The notes beneath the pieces were generated by a model, which saw only the letters and a program-made list of their open reading frames with translations, was not told the origin of the DNA and did no database searches. The position numbers and the translations under genes are program-made. A stretch of 64,000 bases of DNA, taken from NCBI RefSeq assembly GCF_017573465.1, contig NZ_JAGEPF010000039.1:1-64000 (forward strand), in the 5' to 3' direction. The DNA is from Actinomadura violacea. GTDB taxonomy: Bacteria > Actinomycetota > Actinomycetes > Streptosporangiales > Streptosporangiaceae. How positions within the stretch are numbered: position 1 is the first letter of the stretch; each line of letters opens with the position of its first letter. This document shows positions 41,219 through 49,844 of the stretch, piece by piece.

Positions 41219-42169
41219 ATGGCCACCGTCGCGCTCGCCGTCAGCGAAGGGATCACCCTGTTCGAGGTCGCCGCGCCCTGCGAGGTGTTCGGCGTCGACC
41301 GCGGCCTCGCCGACCCCTGGTACGACCTCACCGTCTGCGCCCCCGCGCCCGTCCGGCTCGGCGGCTGGTTCCGGGTGGACGCCGCGCGCGGGCTCGACGG
41401 CCTCGCCGCGGCGGGCACCGTGATCGTGCCGGCCTGCCGCAACGTCCTGGAGGAGCCGCCGGCCGACCTCGTCGCCGCGGTCCGCGACGCGCACGCGGCG
41501 GGGGCGCGGATCGTGTCGATCTGCACCGGCGCGTTCGTCCTGGCCGCCGCCGGGCTGCTGGACGGGCGGCACGCCACCACCCACTGGATGCACGCGGCGC
41601 GCCTCGCCGAGCTGTACCCGCAGGTCGAGGTCGACCCCGGCGTGCTCTACATCGACGACGGGTCCGTCATGACGTCGGCGGGCAAGGCCGCCGGCATGGA
41701 CCTATGCCTGCACATCGTCCGCCTCGACCACGGCGCGGCCGTCGCGAACGACCTGGCGCGGCGGCTCGTCGTCCCGCCGCACCGGCCGGGCGGGCAGGCC
41801 CAGTACATCCCCGCGCCCGTCGGGCCGGGCCGCGAGCACGCCCTCGCCGGGCTGCTGCCGTGGGCGCTCGCCCGGCTGCACGAGCCGCTGACCGTCGAGG
41901 ACCTCGCCCGCCGCGCCGGGATGAGCTCCCGCAACCTCGCCCGGCACTTCCACGCGGCCGCCGGGACGACGCCGCTCCAATGGCTGCACGCGCAGCGCGT
42001 CCACCGCGCGCAGGAACTGCTGGAGACCACGGACGACGGCATCGACCTGATCGCCGACCGGACCGGCATGGGCACCGCCGCCACGCTCCGCCGGCACTTC
42101 CAGCGGGCCCTCGGCGTCTCGCCGGACGCCTACCGGCGGACGTTCCGCGCATCGGCCATGCCCGGCTGA
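41219..42169 (+). CDS. GlxA-type AraC-family regulator (DJ-1/PfpI + HTH)
   Basis: 316 residues. An N-terminal DJ-1/PfpI-like domain (about residues 1-165) has the nucleophile-elbow-like VSICTGAFVLAAAGLLDG. The C-terminal AraC double helix-turn-helix occupies about 215-310 (TVEDLARRAGMSSRNLARHFHAAAGTTP, IADRTGMGTAATLRRHFQRALGVSPDAYRRTF). This is a transcription factor, usually an activator responding to small metabolites. Direct repeats in its promoter suggest autoregulation. The stop lies 40 bases inside the 3' end of the MFS gene on the other strand. Confidence 0.9.
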   Translation: MATVALAVSEGITLFEVAAPCEVFGVDRGLADPWYDLTVCAPAPVRLGGWFRVDAARGLDGLAAAGTVIVPACRNVLEEPPADLVAAVRDAHAAGARIVSICTGAFVLAAAGLLDGRHATTHWMHAARLAELYPQVEVDPGVLYIDDGSVMTSAGKAAGMDLCLHIVRLDHGAAVANDLARRLVVPPHRPGGQAQYIPAPVGPGREHALAGLLPWALARLHEPLTVEDLARRAGMSSRNLARHFHAAAGTTPLQWLHAQRVHRAQELLETTDDGIDLIADRTGMGTAATLRRHFQRALGVSPDAYRRTFRASAMPG

Positions 42170-43395
42170 TCGTCCGGCCGTCCCGTCGCGGCGATGGCGC
42201 CGGGTTCCTCGCCGCGGACCCGGCCGGTGCGGGCCAGCGCGGCGAGGGTCAGGGCGGCGAGGCCCGTCACGGCCAGCAGGAGGACGGGCGGCGAAGCGAA
42301 CCGTCCGGCGGCGGCCAGTGGGAACGGCGCCGCGAAGCCGACATAGGAGACGGCCTGGTAGGCCGAGGTCAGCGCCGCGAGCCGTTCCGGGCGGGCGAGC
42401 CGCTGCACTTCCTGGAGGCCGCACACCTGGCAGCACCCGTACGCCGCGCCGAGCACGAGCGCCGCCGCGACCACCAGGACCGGGCCGGCCGCGACCCCGG
42501 CCGCCGCGGCGGCGCCCGTCGCGACGAGCATCCCGGCGGTGACCAGGCCCATCGCCGTCATGAGCAGCCGCCGCGGCGCGCGGACCCGGCGGGCGAGCGG
42601 CTGGACGGCGATCCCCGCCGCGGCGGTCAGCGTCGTCACGGCCGCGCCGTAGCCGAGCGCGTGCCCGCCGAGACGGTCGCCGACCAGGCCGGGGAGGTAG
42701 GCGAGCGCGACCGACGCCGACCCGAACACCCACGGCGCCAGCGGCACGACGACCGTCCGGAACCGGCGCTCGCGCGCCTCGGGGACCCGCAGCGCGTCCC
42801 GCAGCCGGGGCGGCGTGCCCGCCCGCCGGGCGGTCTCCGGGGCTCGCGCGGCGAGGGGGAGCGCGAGGCCGGCGAGGATCAGGTGCGGGACGTACGGCGC
42901 CGTGGTCGGGGCGGGCGCCCACTGCGCGAGGACCCCCGCGACCAGCGGTCCGAGCCCGAAACCGATGCTCATCGCGATGGTCAGGCGGCGCGGTGCCGAG
43001 CCCGCCGCGGTCGCCGACAGCTCCTTGATCCAGGCGGAGCCGGCGCTGAACGCGGCGCCGCTCGCGACGCCGGCGACGAGCCGTCCGGCGAACAGCCATC
43101 CGGGGCCCGTCCCGCCGAGGATCAGCAGGACCGTCCCGGCGGCGGACGCGGCGAGCGCCGGGACGAGCACTCGGCGGCGCCCGTGGCGGTCGGAGACCGG
43201 GCCGCCGAGCAGCAGTCCGGGGACGAGCCCGAGCACGTACATGCCGAACGTGGCCTGCACGGTCGTCGCGGAAAGGCCGAGCCTGGCCCGGTACAGCGGC
43301 AGGAGCGGTGCGAACTGCTGCGCTCCCCATCCCACCGTCGCGACGGCGAGCCCGGCTCTCCACCAGGCCCTGCCGCCGATGCCGAAGTCGTTCAT
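42130..43395 (-). CDS. MFS transporter
   Basis: 421 residues from ATG 43395, which has no obvious ribosome site. About 12 membrane helices. The major facilitator signature GGPVSDRHGRRRVLVPALAAS lies after helix 2, and the second half has the looser RRVRAPRRLLMTAMG loop. It resembles drug or metabolite efflux permeases. It converges on the GlxA-type regulator with a 40-base overlap, so a shared function is possible but not shown. The C-terminus is a short hydrophilic tail. Confidence 0.85.
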   Translation of the reverse strand: MNDFGIGGRAWWRAGLAVATVGWGAQQFAPLLPLYRARLGLSATTVQATFGMYVLGLVPGLLLGGPVSDRHGRRRVLVPALAASAAGTVLLILGGTGPGWLFAGRLVAGVASGAAFSAGSAWIKELSATAAGSAPRRLTIAMSIGFGLGPLVAGVLAQWAPAPTTAPYVPHLILAGLALPLAARAPETARRAGTPPRLRDALRVPEARERRFRTVVVPLAPWVFGSASVALAYLPGLVGDRLGGHALGYGAAVTTLTAAAGIAVQPLARRVRAPRRLLMTAMGLVTAGMLVATGAAAAAGVAAGPVLVVAAALVLGAAYGCCQVCGLQEVQRLARPERLAALTSAYQAVSYVGFAAPFPLAAAGRFASPPVLLLAVTGLAALTLAALARTGRVRGEEPGAIAATGRPDDQPGMADARNVRR

Positions 43396-43912
43396 GGCGC
43401 CATGCTCTGGGGCGCGGCGCACACCGCACGAGCGGCTGGAACGACAAGGTCTGCGCAGTTTCGGACAGGGTTGCGGGCGAGGTGCCCGGCGGGTGCCGGA
43501 CGGGCCGGGGCGGGGCTCCGGGCGGGGCGGTCGCGGCCGGGTGTGGCCACCGTGGCGGGACGGGCGGCCGGGCCGAGCCGCGGCCGGGCAGCGCGACGGC
43601 GGGCGCGGCGCTCGTCGCCCGACCCGTCCGACCGGCTTAATTCGACCCATGATTTAAATAGTGAATTTAGTCCCCGTCAACCCCCCGGCTCCATGCTTCG
43701 ACCAAGATCATCTAGATCGGGCCGGGACTGCTTGACAGGTGATCAAGGCCGGGGGAGGTTCCTGGTGACGCTGAAGCCCGCCGCAGGGGTCATGGCCGTC
43801 CGGGCGCGCCGTGACCCCGTCCACCAGCCTCCGATTGGCCCACGTGGACGAGGGCGGGCGCGCGGTCCACCGGGCCGCGCGGCGTCGTCGCCGTCACGAC
43901 CCTGGAGGGACC
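43396..43912. promoter_or_regulatory. 517-base divergent region with AT-rich promoter core
   Basis: Between the MFS gene (minus) and the GH3 gene (plus). Bases 43640-43680 are strikingly AT-rich (GATTTAAATAGTGAATTTAG). A good -35, TTGACA at 43732-43737, has a weak -10 (GAGGTT) 17 bases later. The stretch 43440-43630 is ordinary GC-rich sequence with no supportable gene. Confidence 0.5.
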
Positions 43913-45829
43913 TTGCGACACCCCTGCACCCGAACGGCCACCCGGATCGGGCGTTCGCTGATCGCGCTCGCGGTCGCCGCGTCCGCCGTGCCCGCGGCGG
44001 CCGGCCCCGCCCTCGCGGGCGCGCCCGCGTCCGCGCCGTACCTGAACCCGCGGCTGCCCGTCGCCCAGCGCGTGTCCGACCTGCTCGGCCGGATGACGCT
44101 CGAAGAGAAGATCGGCCAGATGACGCAGGCCGAGCGCGGCGCCATCGACGCCGACCCCGGCCAGATCACCTCGCTCGCGCTCGGCTCGGTGCTGTCCGGC
44201 GGTGGCTCCGTGCCGTCCGACAACACCCCGTCCGGCTGGGCCGACATGGTCGACCGGTACCAGGCCGCCGCGCTGAGGACGCGGCTGAAGATCCCGCTGC
44301 TGTACGGGATCGACTCGGTGCACGGCGACAACAACCTCGTCGGCGCGACGATCTTCCCGCACAACAACGCCATGGGCGCCACCCGCGACCCCGCGCTCGT
44401 CCGCGAGGAGGAGCGGATCACCGCCACCGAGACGCGCGCGACCGGGCCGCAGTGGGTGTTCGCGCCCTGCATCTGCGTGTCCCGCGACCTGCGCTGGGGG
44501 CGGACGTACGAGTCCTTCGGCGAGGACCCGGCGCTCGTCATCAAGATGGAGACCGCCCTGGAGGGGTTCCAGGGGCGGAGCCCCAAGGACCTCGCCGACC
44601 CGACGCACGTCCTCGCCACCGCCAAGCACTACGCGGGCGACGGTGACACCAAGTACGGGTCGTCCACCAGCGGCACCTACACGATCGACCAGGGCGTCAC
44701 CATCACCGACCGCGCCCACTTCAACAAGATCGACCTGGCGCCGTACGTGCCGGCGGTGCGCAAGTACCACGTCGGCAGCGTCATGCCGTCGTTCTCCAGC
44801 GTCGACTGGACGGAGGACGGGGTCGGCAACCCCGTCAAGATGAGCGCCAGCAAGGAGCTGCTCACCGACGTCCTCAAGAAGAAGATCGGGTTCGACGGGT
44901 TCCTGATCAGCGACTGGGAGGCCATCCACCAGCTCCCCGGCGACTACGCGAACCAGGTCCGGACGGCGGTCAACGCCGGCATGGACATGTTCATGGAGCC
45001 CTACAGCGCGCCGCAGTTCGAGCAGACCCTCCTCGCCGAGGTGAAGGCCGGACGCGTCGCGACGTCGCGGATCGACGACGCCGTCAGGCGGATCCTCAAG
45101 GCCAAGTTCGAGCTCGGGCTGTTCGAGCACCCGTACACGGACCGGACCAACATCAAGTCGGTCGGCTCGCCCGCGCACCGCGCCGTCGCCCGCCGGGCCG
45201 TCGCCGAGTCGCAGGTGCTGCTGAAGAACTCCGGCCGCGTCCTGCCGCTGAAGAAGTCGCAGCGCATCTACGTCGCGGGCGTCAACGCCAACGACATGGG
45301 CAACCAGGCCGGCGGCTGGACCGTCAGCTGGCAGGGCGGCTCCGGGAACACCATTCCCGGGACGACGATCCTGCAGGGCATCCAGCAGAACGCCAAGAAC
45401 GTCACCTACAGCGCCGACGCGTCCGCGCCCACGGCGGGAAGCGACGTCGGGATCGTGGTCGTCGGCGAGAAGCCGTACGCGGAAGGCGTCGGCGACGTCG
45501 GCAACGGGCACACGCTCAACCTTTCCGACGCCGACCGCGCCAACATCGACAAGGTCTGCTCCGCCATCAAGAAGTGCGTCGTGCTCGACGTCGCGGGGCG
45601 GCCGCAGATCGTCACGGACGAACTGCCGAAGATGGACGCGTTCGTGATGTCGTGGCTGCCGGGCAGCGAGGGCGCCGGCGTCTCCGACACCCTTTTCGGA
45701 AACCGCCCCTACACCGGCCGCCTGTCCTTCACGTGGCCGCGCAGCGAGTCGCAGGAGCCGATCAACATCGGCGACAAGAACTACCACCCGCTGTTCCCCT
45801 ACGGGTACGGGCTCCGCACCCGGCGATGA
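43913..45829 (+). CDS. Secreted GH3 beta-glucosidase-like enzyme
   Basis: 638 residues from a TTG at 43913, chosen because GGAGGGA lies 3-5 bases upstream and it gives a clean signal peptide (RIGRSLIALAVAASAVPAAAGPALA). A GTG at 43811 would add 34 unlikely Arg/His-rich residues. The GH3 N-terminal TIM barrel carries LGRMTLEEKIGQMTQ, KHYAGDGDTKYG and the nucleophile motif ISDWEA with Asp334. The C-terminal sandwich has SQVLLKNSGRVLPLKK, VVGEKPYAEGVGD and YPYGYGL-type ending. It hydrolyses beta-glucosides or beta-glucans outside the cell; exact linkage unknown. A strong terminator follows at once. Confidence 0.92.
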   Translation: MRHPCTRTATRIGRSLIALAVAASAVPAAAGPALAGAPASAPYLNPRLPVAQRVSDLLGRMTLEEKIGQMTQAERGAIDADPGQITSLALGSVLSGGGSVPSDNTPSGWADMVDRYQAAALRTRLKIPLLYGIDSVHGDNNLVGATIFPHNNAMGATRDPALVREEERITATETRATGPQWVFAPCICVSRDLRWGRTYESFGEDPALVIKMETALEGFQGRSPKDLADPTHVLATAKHYAGDGDTKYGSSTSGTYTIDQGVTITDRAHFNKIDLAPYVPAVRKYHVGSVMPSFSSVDWTEDGVGNPVKMSASKELLTDVLKKKIGFDGFLISDWEAIHQLPGDYANQVRTAVNAGMDMFMEPYSAPQFEQTLLAEVKAGRVATSRIDDAVRRILKAKFELGLFEHPYTDRTNIKSVGSPAHRAVARRAVAESQVLLKNSGRVLPLKKSQRIYVAGVNANDMGNQAGGWTVSWQGGSGNTIPGTTILQGIQQNAKNVTYSADASAPTAGSDVGIVVVGEKPYAEGVGDVGNGHTLNLSDADRANIDKVCSAIKKCVVLDVAGRPQIVTDELPKMDAFVMSWLPGSEGAGVSDTLFGNRPYTGRLSFTWPRSESQEPINIGDKNYHPLFPYGYGLRTRR

Positions 45830-45838
45830 CGATCTGAA

Positions 45839-45881
45839 GCCTTCCGGCGCCGGGCACCGACGCGTTCCGGCGCCGGAAGGC
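45839..45881 (+). terminator. Terminator stem-loop after GH3 gene
   Basis: Perfect 15-base arms (45839-45853 and 45867-45881) around a 13-base loop, 10 bases after the stop codon. Confidence 0.8.
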
Positions 45882-46002
45882 GGATCGCGGACCCTTATCC
45901 ACAGCCTGTGGACGGCACTCTGGTCGCCGCATCGTTCCCGAATGCACGGGAGGCTGCCTGCCCTCGGCGATTTGGGGCGGTTTCTCGGGGGAGGAACGGG
46001 GG

Positions 46003-46839
46003 GTGGTGGAGTCGGGTGACACGGCGTTCGTGCTGGGCGGCGGGGGCGTGCTCGGTGCGCACGAGGTGGGGATGCTGCGGGCGCTGGAGAAGGCGGGGGT
46101 GGTCCCGGACCTGGTGGTCGGGACGTCGATCGGGGCGCTGAACGGCGCGTTCGTCGCGGCGGACCCGGGCACGGCGGTCGAGCGGCTGACCGGGCTGTGG
46201 TCGGACGACGCGGCGCGGGAGGTGTTCGGGGCGCGGGTGTGGGAGCGGCTGTGGACGCTGGCGCGGTCGGGGACGCACCTGCATTCGGCGGAGCCGCTGC
46301 GGCGGATGCTGGACGAGCTGCTGCCGGTGCGGGAGTTCGAGGAGACGGCGGTCCCGTTCCAGTGCGTCGCGGCGGGGATCGAGACGGCGATGGCGCACTG
46401 GTTCACGCAGGGGCCGGTGATCCCGGCGGTGCTGGCGTCGTGCGCGGCGCCGGGGCTGCTGCCGCCGGTGGAGGTCGAGGGGCGGCATTACTACGACGGC
46501 GGGCTGGTGCACAGCATCCCGGTGGGGCGGGCGGTCGCGCTGGGCGCGACGACGGTCTACGTGCTGCAGGTGGGGCGGGTCGAGCGGGAGCTGGCGCCGC
46601 CGCGGCGGCCGTGGGAGGTCGGGATGGTCGCGTTCGAGATCGCGCGGCGGCACCGGTTCTTCGAGGAGATGGCGGCGCTGCCGGAGGGGCTGACGGTGCA
46701 CGTCCTGCCGGCGGGCGGGCGGCAGCGGAAGGCGGGGGTCGACTACGCGCAGATGCGGTACCGGGACGTGTCCGGTATCGCGGCGCACATCGAGCGGGCC
46801 TATGCGGCGTCGATGAGGTATCTCGAAGAGCAGGTGTGA
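46003..46839 (+). CDS. Patatin-like phospholipase
   Basis: 278 residues; GTG 46003 follows GGGGAGGAA. The patatin signatures are complete: oxyanion hole GGGGVLGAHEVGML near residues 10-23, nucleophile GTSIGALNG with Ser42, and DGGL with Asp165 of the Ser-Asp dyad. No signal peptide, so cytoplasmic. It releases fatty acids from phospholipids or related esters. The next gene, a PlsC-type acyltransferase, starts one base after the stop, so deacylation and reacylation enzymes are made together. Codon use has more G-ending codons than neighbours on either side. Confidence 0.9.
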   Translation: MVESGDTAFVLGGGGVLGAHEVGMLRALEKAGVVPDLVVGTSIGALNGAFVAADPGTAVERLTGLWSDDAAREVFGARVWERLWTLARSGTHLHSAEPLRRMLDELLPVREFEETAVPFQCVAAGIETAMAHWFTQGPVIPAVLASCAAPGLLPPVEVEGRHYYDGGLVHSIPVGRAVALGATTVYVLQVGRVERELAPPRRPWEVGMVAFEIARRHRFFEEMAALPEGLTVHVLPAGGRQRKAGVDYAQMRYRDVSGIAAHIERAYAASMRYLEEQV

Positions 46840-46840
46840 A

Positions 46841-47800
46841 ATGGTGCCGCCCCCCATTGTCCGGCGTTTGGTCTGTACACCGGTGCTTTTTCTGCTGACG
46901 GCGCTGGTGTTGCTTCTTTTTCCGGTGGTGTGGCTTTTCGGGGTGGTGTTCGGGCGGGAGCGGAAACGGGCCGTCCGGTTCCTTTGGTTCGCGCTGGCGT
47001 GGGGGACGCGGGAATCGGCGGCGGTGGCGGAGTGCGGGTGGCTGTGGTGCACGGGCCGCGGGCACGACGTGCGGCATTACGACGTCATCCGGCGATATGT
47101 GGCGGGGCTGTACGCGGTGGCGGAGCGGCGGCTCGGGCTGCGCGTCGAGGACGAGGGCAGCTGGGACGGGACGGGCGAGGACCGGCCGCTGATCGTCCTC
47201 AGCCGGCACGCGGGACCGGGCGACGCGCTGATCCTCGTCCACCATCTGCTCAGCGGGTACGGGCGGCGTCCGCGGGTGGTGATGAAGGCGGAGCTGCAGC
47301 TCGATCCGTGCATCGACATCGCCGCCGGGCGGATGCCGAACGTGTTCGTGAAGCACGGCGGCGCGGCGGAGCGGATCGGGCGGCTGGCGGAGGGGCTCGG
47401 CCCGCGGGACGCGCTGCTGATCTTCCCGGAGGGCGGCAACTTCTCGCCGGAGCGCAGGCGCCGGGCGATCCGGCGGCTCGCGCGGCACCGGCGGCGGCGC
47501 GACGCGGTCCGGGCGGAGCGGATGCGGAACCTGATGCCGCCGCGGCCCGGCGGCGTCCTCGCGGCGATCGACGCGGCGCCCGGCGCGGACGTGGTGTTCG
47601 TCGCGCACGTGGGGCTCGACCAGATGGCGTCGGCCGGGGACATCTGGCGGCGGGTGCCGCTGACCGAGCCGGTCCGGGCGCGGTGGTGGCGGATCGCGGC
47701 GGAGGACGTCCCGCAGGGGCGGGAGGCCCGGATCAACTGGCTTTACGCGCAGTGGGAGCGGGCCGACGCGTGGATCAGCGCGAACCGGATAAGTCGTTGA
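46841..47800 (+). CDS. PlsC-like lysophospholipid acyltransferase
   Basis: 319 residues from an ATG one base after the patatin stop. N-terminal membrane helices (about residues 12-60), then the glycerolipid acyltransferase domain: LSRHAGPGDA (H-x4-D catalytic motif) near residue 126, a conserved KAELQLDPCIDIAAGR, and the phosphate-binding FPEGGNFSPERRR near 200. It transfers an acyl chain from acyl-CoA or acyl-ACP to a lyso-phospholipid at the membrane. The pairing with patatin suggests lipid remodelling. A 22-base gap leads to the S4 gene. Confidence 0.88.
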   Translation: MVPPPIVRRLVCTPVLFLLTALVLLLFPVVWLFGVVFGRERKRAVRFLWFALAWGTRESAAVAECGWLWCTGRGHDVRHYDVIRRYVAGLYAVAERRLGLRVEDEGSWDGTGEDRPLIVLSRHAGPGDALILVHHLLSGYGRRPRVVMKAELQLDPCIDIAAGRMPNVFVKHGGAAERIGRLAEGLGPRDALLIFPEGGNFSPERRRRAIRRLARHRRRRDAVRAERMRNLMPPRPGGVLAAIDAAPGADVVFVAHVGLDQMASAGDIWRRVPLTEPVRARWWRIAAEDVPQGREARINWLYAQWERADAWISANRISR

Positions 47801-47822
47801 CGCGGTCAATAGACTCCAGGGC

Positions 47823-48224
47823 ATGGCGGACGAGGGGACGGTGCGGGTCGATCTGTGGATCTGGTCCGTCCGGCTGCTGAAGACGCGGTCGATGGCGACG
47901 ACGGCCTGCCGCGCCGGGCACGTGCGGGTGAACGACGAGCGGGCCAAGCCCGCCACCGCGGTGAAGATCGGCGACGAGGTGCGGCTGCGGCACGACGGCC
48001 GGGAGCGCATCGTGGTCGTGCAGAAGATCGTCCGCAAGCGGGTGGGGGCGCCCACGGCGGCCGAGTGCCTGATCGACAAGAGCCCGCCACCGCCGCCGCG
48101 CGAGGCGCTGGTCCCGATCGGCCGCCGCGACCGGGGCGCCGGGCGCCCGACCAAGCGCGACCGGCGCGAGCTGGACCGGCTGCGGGCGCTGAACTCGACG
48201 CTGAACCCGCCGCCCGGCGGCTGA
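47823..48224 (+). CDS. S4-domain RNA-binding protein (Hsp15-like)
   Basis: 133 residues. The S4 domain occupies about residues 7-75: VRVDLWIWSVRLLKTRSMATTACRAGHVRVN, then AKPATAVKIGDEVRLR. A Pro-rich, then Arg-rich, C-terminus follows (GRRDRGAGRPTKRDRRELDRL), giving a very basic small protein. Relatives such as Hsp15 bind ribosomes with stalled nascent chains. It is likely to sit on ribosomal RNA. Same strand as the lipid genes and only 22 bases away, so possibly co-transcribed. Confidence 0.88.
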   Translation: MADEGTVRVDLWIWSVRLLKTRSMATTACRAGHVRVNDERAKPATAVKIGDEVRLRHDGRERIVVVQKIVRKRVGAPTAAECLIDKSPPPPPREALVPIGRRDRGAGRPTKRDRRELDRLRALNSTLNPPPGG

Positions 48225-48226
48225 CC

Positions 48227-49687
48227 TCAGACGCTGACGGCCTGGGCCGCGGACCGGCCCAGCACGGTCCCGTTCCCGGCGAGCGCCTCGGCGACGACGC
48301 GGGGCGCGACCGGCATGCTCGCGGCCGTCTCGAACCCGGTGCGGCGGGAGGTCGCGGCGACGGTGAGCCGCGCCGCGTCCGCGTCGGTGAGGAACCGCCA
48401 GGCCGCGACGTCCGTGGCGCCGTTCCAGCTCGCGTGGACCCGCATCCGGCCGCCGGACACCGCCGCGACGGCGACGGACGGCGCCTCCATCGGCCGCGCC
48501 GACCAGGGCGCGCGGTACGCGCGGTACGAGCCGGCCCCGGTCATCTCCATGACCGGTTTCCGGTCCGGCCCGTACTCGATCACCGTGGCGGTCGAGCCGT
48601 AGCCGACGAGCGCGTTCCCGCCCGGCAGCATCTGCACATTCCCCATGTACTGCCCGTAGGTGCGGCCGTCGGTGTACTCCCGCAGCAGCGTCGCCTTCCG
48701 GGCCCGCTCGTCGATCTTCAGGACGAGCCCGCGGGACGGACCGTCGCCGACGTTCGTGATGTGGTTGTCGAAGAGCGAGATCGTGGTGGCGTCGAGGCGG
48801 CGGGCGTCGTGCTGCCAGGCGAACGCGGCGCGGGACCCGATCGCGAAGTCGCTGCGCCTGCCGCCGAGCCGCCACCGCACCGCGCCCGTCCGCCGGTCGA
48901 CGCAGTACAGCGCGCAGGTGTCGCGCGCCGAGATCAGCAGGGTGTCGCCGTAGGCCTGCACCGAGTTGACGTGGATCGGGTCGAACGTCCTGCCCTTCGT
49001 CCCGTCGGTGTCCTTGGTCATCGGCATTCTCGTCTCGGCGATCGCGATGTGGTCGAGCGCCTTCCAGTCGAGCAGCACCTCGCCGGTCGCGACGTCGACC
49101 TCCTGGACGCGGCAGCCGTACACGTGCCCGTCGCGGGGGCCGCCGATCGGCCGGAGGTCCGCGGTGACCTCGGGATATGCGGTGATCAGTGCGGTGCCGC
49201 GGTCGGTGAGCTGGAACTCGTGCAGGTCGCCGTCCATGCCGTGCCCGGCCCGGACCTCGGCGATCTTCCGGTACGTCCGGTCGAGGAGGATCCCGCTGCC
49301 GGCGCCGTGCCCGCCGGTCAGCCGCGCGCCCTCCCAGTAGGCCAGCACCGGCTCGCCCTTGTAGGTCTGCACGCGCAGGTCCGTCACGAGGTCGTCCGAG
49401 CCGCGGAACCACACCGGTTCGCCGTCGTCGTCGACGATGAGGGCGTCGGCGTAGTCGGTGCCGCGAAAGGGCGCGACGAACAGCAGCCCCGAGGCGACCG
49501 TGCCCGTGCGGCGCACGGTCACCTTCGGTGGCTGCTTCCCGGGCAGCGTGAGGTAGCCGGACGCCGGCGCGGCGGGCTCGGTGTCGGAACCGGTGGCGGA
49601 GCGTTGGAGCGTTCCGGCGGCGCCGGCCAGCGCGGCGCCGCCGGCCAGCACCGTCCCCACCAGGAACCCGCGACGTGACAGATCCAT
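48227..49687 (-). CDS. Arylsulfotransferase-like (ASST) exported protein
   Basis: 486 residues. The N-terminus SRRGFLVGTVLAGGAALAG is a twin-arginine (Tat) signal. The rest is a beta-propeller of the arylsulfotransferase family (PF14269/ASST type), with LHEFQLTDRGTALITAYPEV, DPIHVNSVQ, QHDARRLDATTISLFDNH and NVQMLPGGNALVGYG. The conserved His in QHDAR aligns with the active-site region of the family, though actual sulfotransferase activity is unproven for actinobacterial members. No good ribosome site precedes the ATG at 49687. A long inverted repeat lies 25-49 bases upstream. Confidence 0.85.
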   Translation of the reverse strand: MDLSRRGFLVGTVLAGGAALAGAAGTLQRSATGSDTEPAAPASGYLTLPGKQPPKVTVRRTGTVASGLLFVAPFRGTDYADALIVDDDGEPVWFRGSDDLVTDLRVQTYKGEPVLAYWEGARLTGGHGAGSGILLDRTYRKIAEVRAGHGMDGDLHEFQLTDRGTALITAYPEVTADLRPIGGPRDGHVYGCRVQEVDVATGEVLLDWKALDHIAIAETRMPMTKDTDGTKGRTFDPIHVNSVQAYGDTLLISARDTCALYCVDRRTGAVRWRLGGRRSDFAIGSRAAFAWQHDARRLDATTISLFDNHITNVGDGPSRGLVLKIDERARKATLLREYTDGRTYGQYMGNVQMLPGGNALVGYGSTATVIEYGPDRKPVMEMTGAGSYRAYRAPWSARPMEAPSVAVAAVSGGRMRVHASWNGATDVAAWRFLTDADAARLTVAATSRRTGFETAASMPVAPRVVAEALAGNGTVLGRSAAQAVSV

Positions 49688-49711
49688 GTCGCACGGTCTA
49701 TGCGGCCCGGC

Positions 49712-49736
49712 TCAGGGTTCGATGAAGGAACCCTGA
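49712..49736. promoter_or_regulatory. Inverted repeat TCAGGGTTC-N7-GAACCCTGA in divergent promoter
   Basis: Perfect 9-base arms with spacer GATGAAG, between the divergent arylsulfotransferase-like and DUF6745 genes. A further half-site, AAGGTTCC, follows at 49738-49744. It is close enough to the minus-strand start to act as an operator; a leader hairpin is the alternative. Confidence 0.55.
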
Positions 49737-49844
49737 AAGGTTCCTGGTGGCGGCCTACCTGACCGGAAGGGTGTGGACATCGCGGGCGGTCGTCTGCCAC
49801 CATGCGGGCATGATCGCTGAAAGGGGCGCTGACGCCCGCATCCG

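Noticed and set aside
40072..44646. A 1,524-codon open frame on the plus strand
   Set aside because: It runs across the PRC-barrel, regulator, MFS and GH3 genes in a different frame, and its protein is Arg/Pro/Ala/Gly-rich with no domain. Long empty frames are expected where third positions are nearly all G/C.
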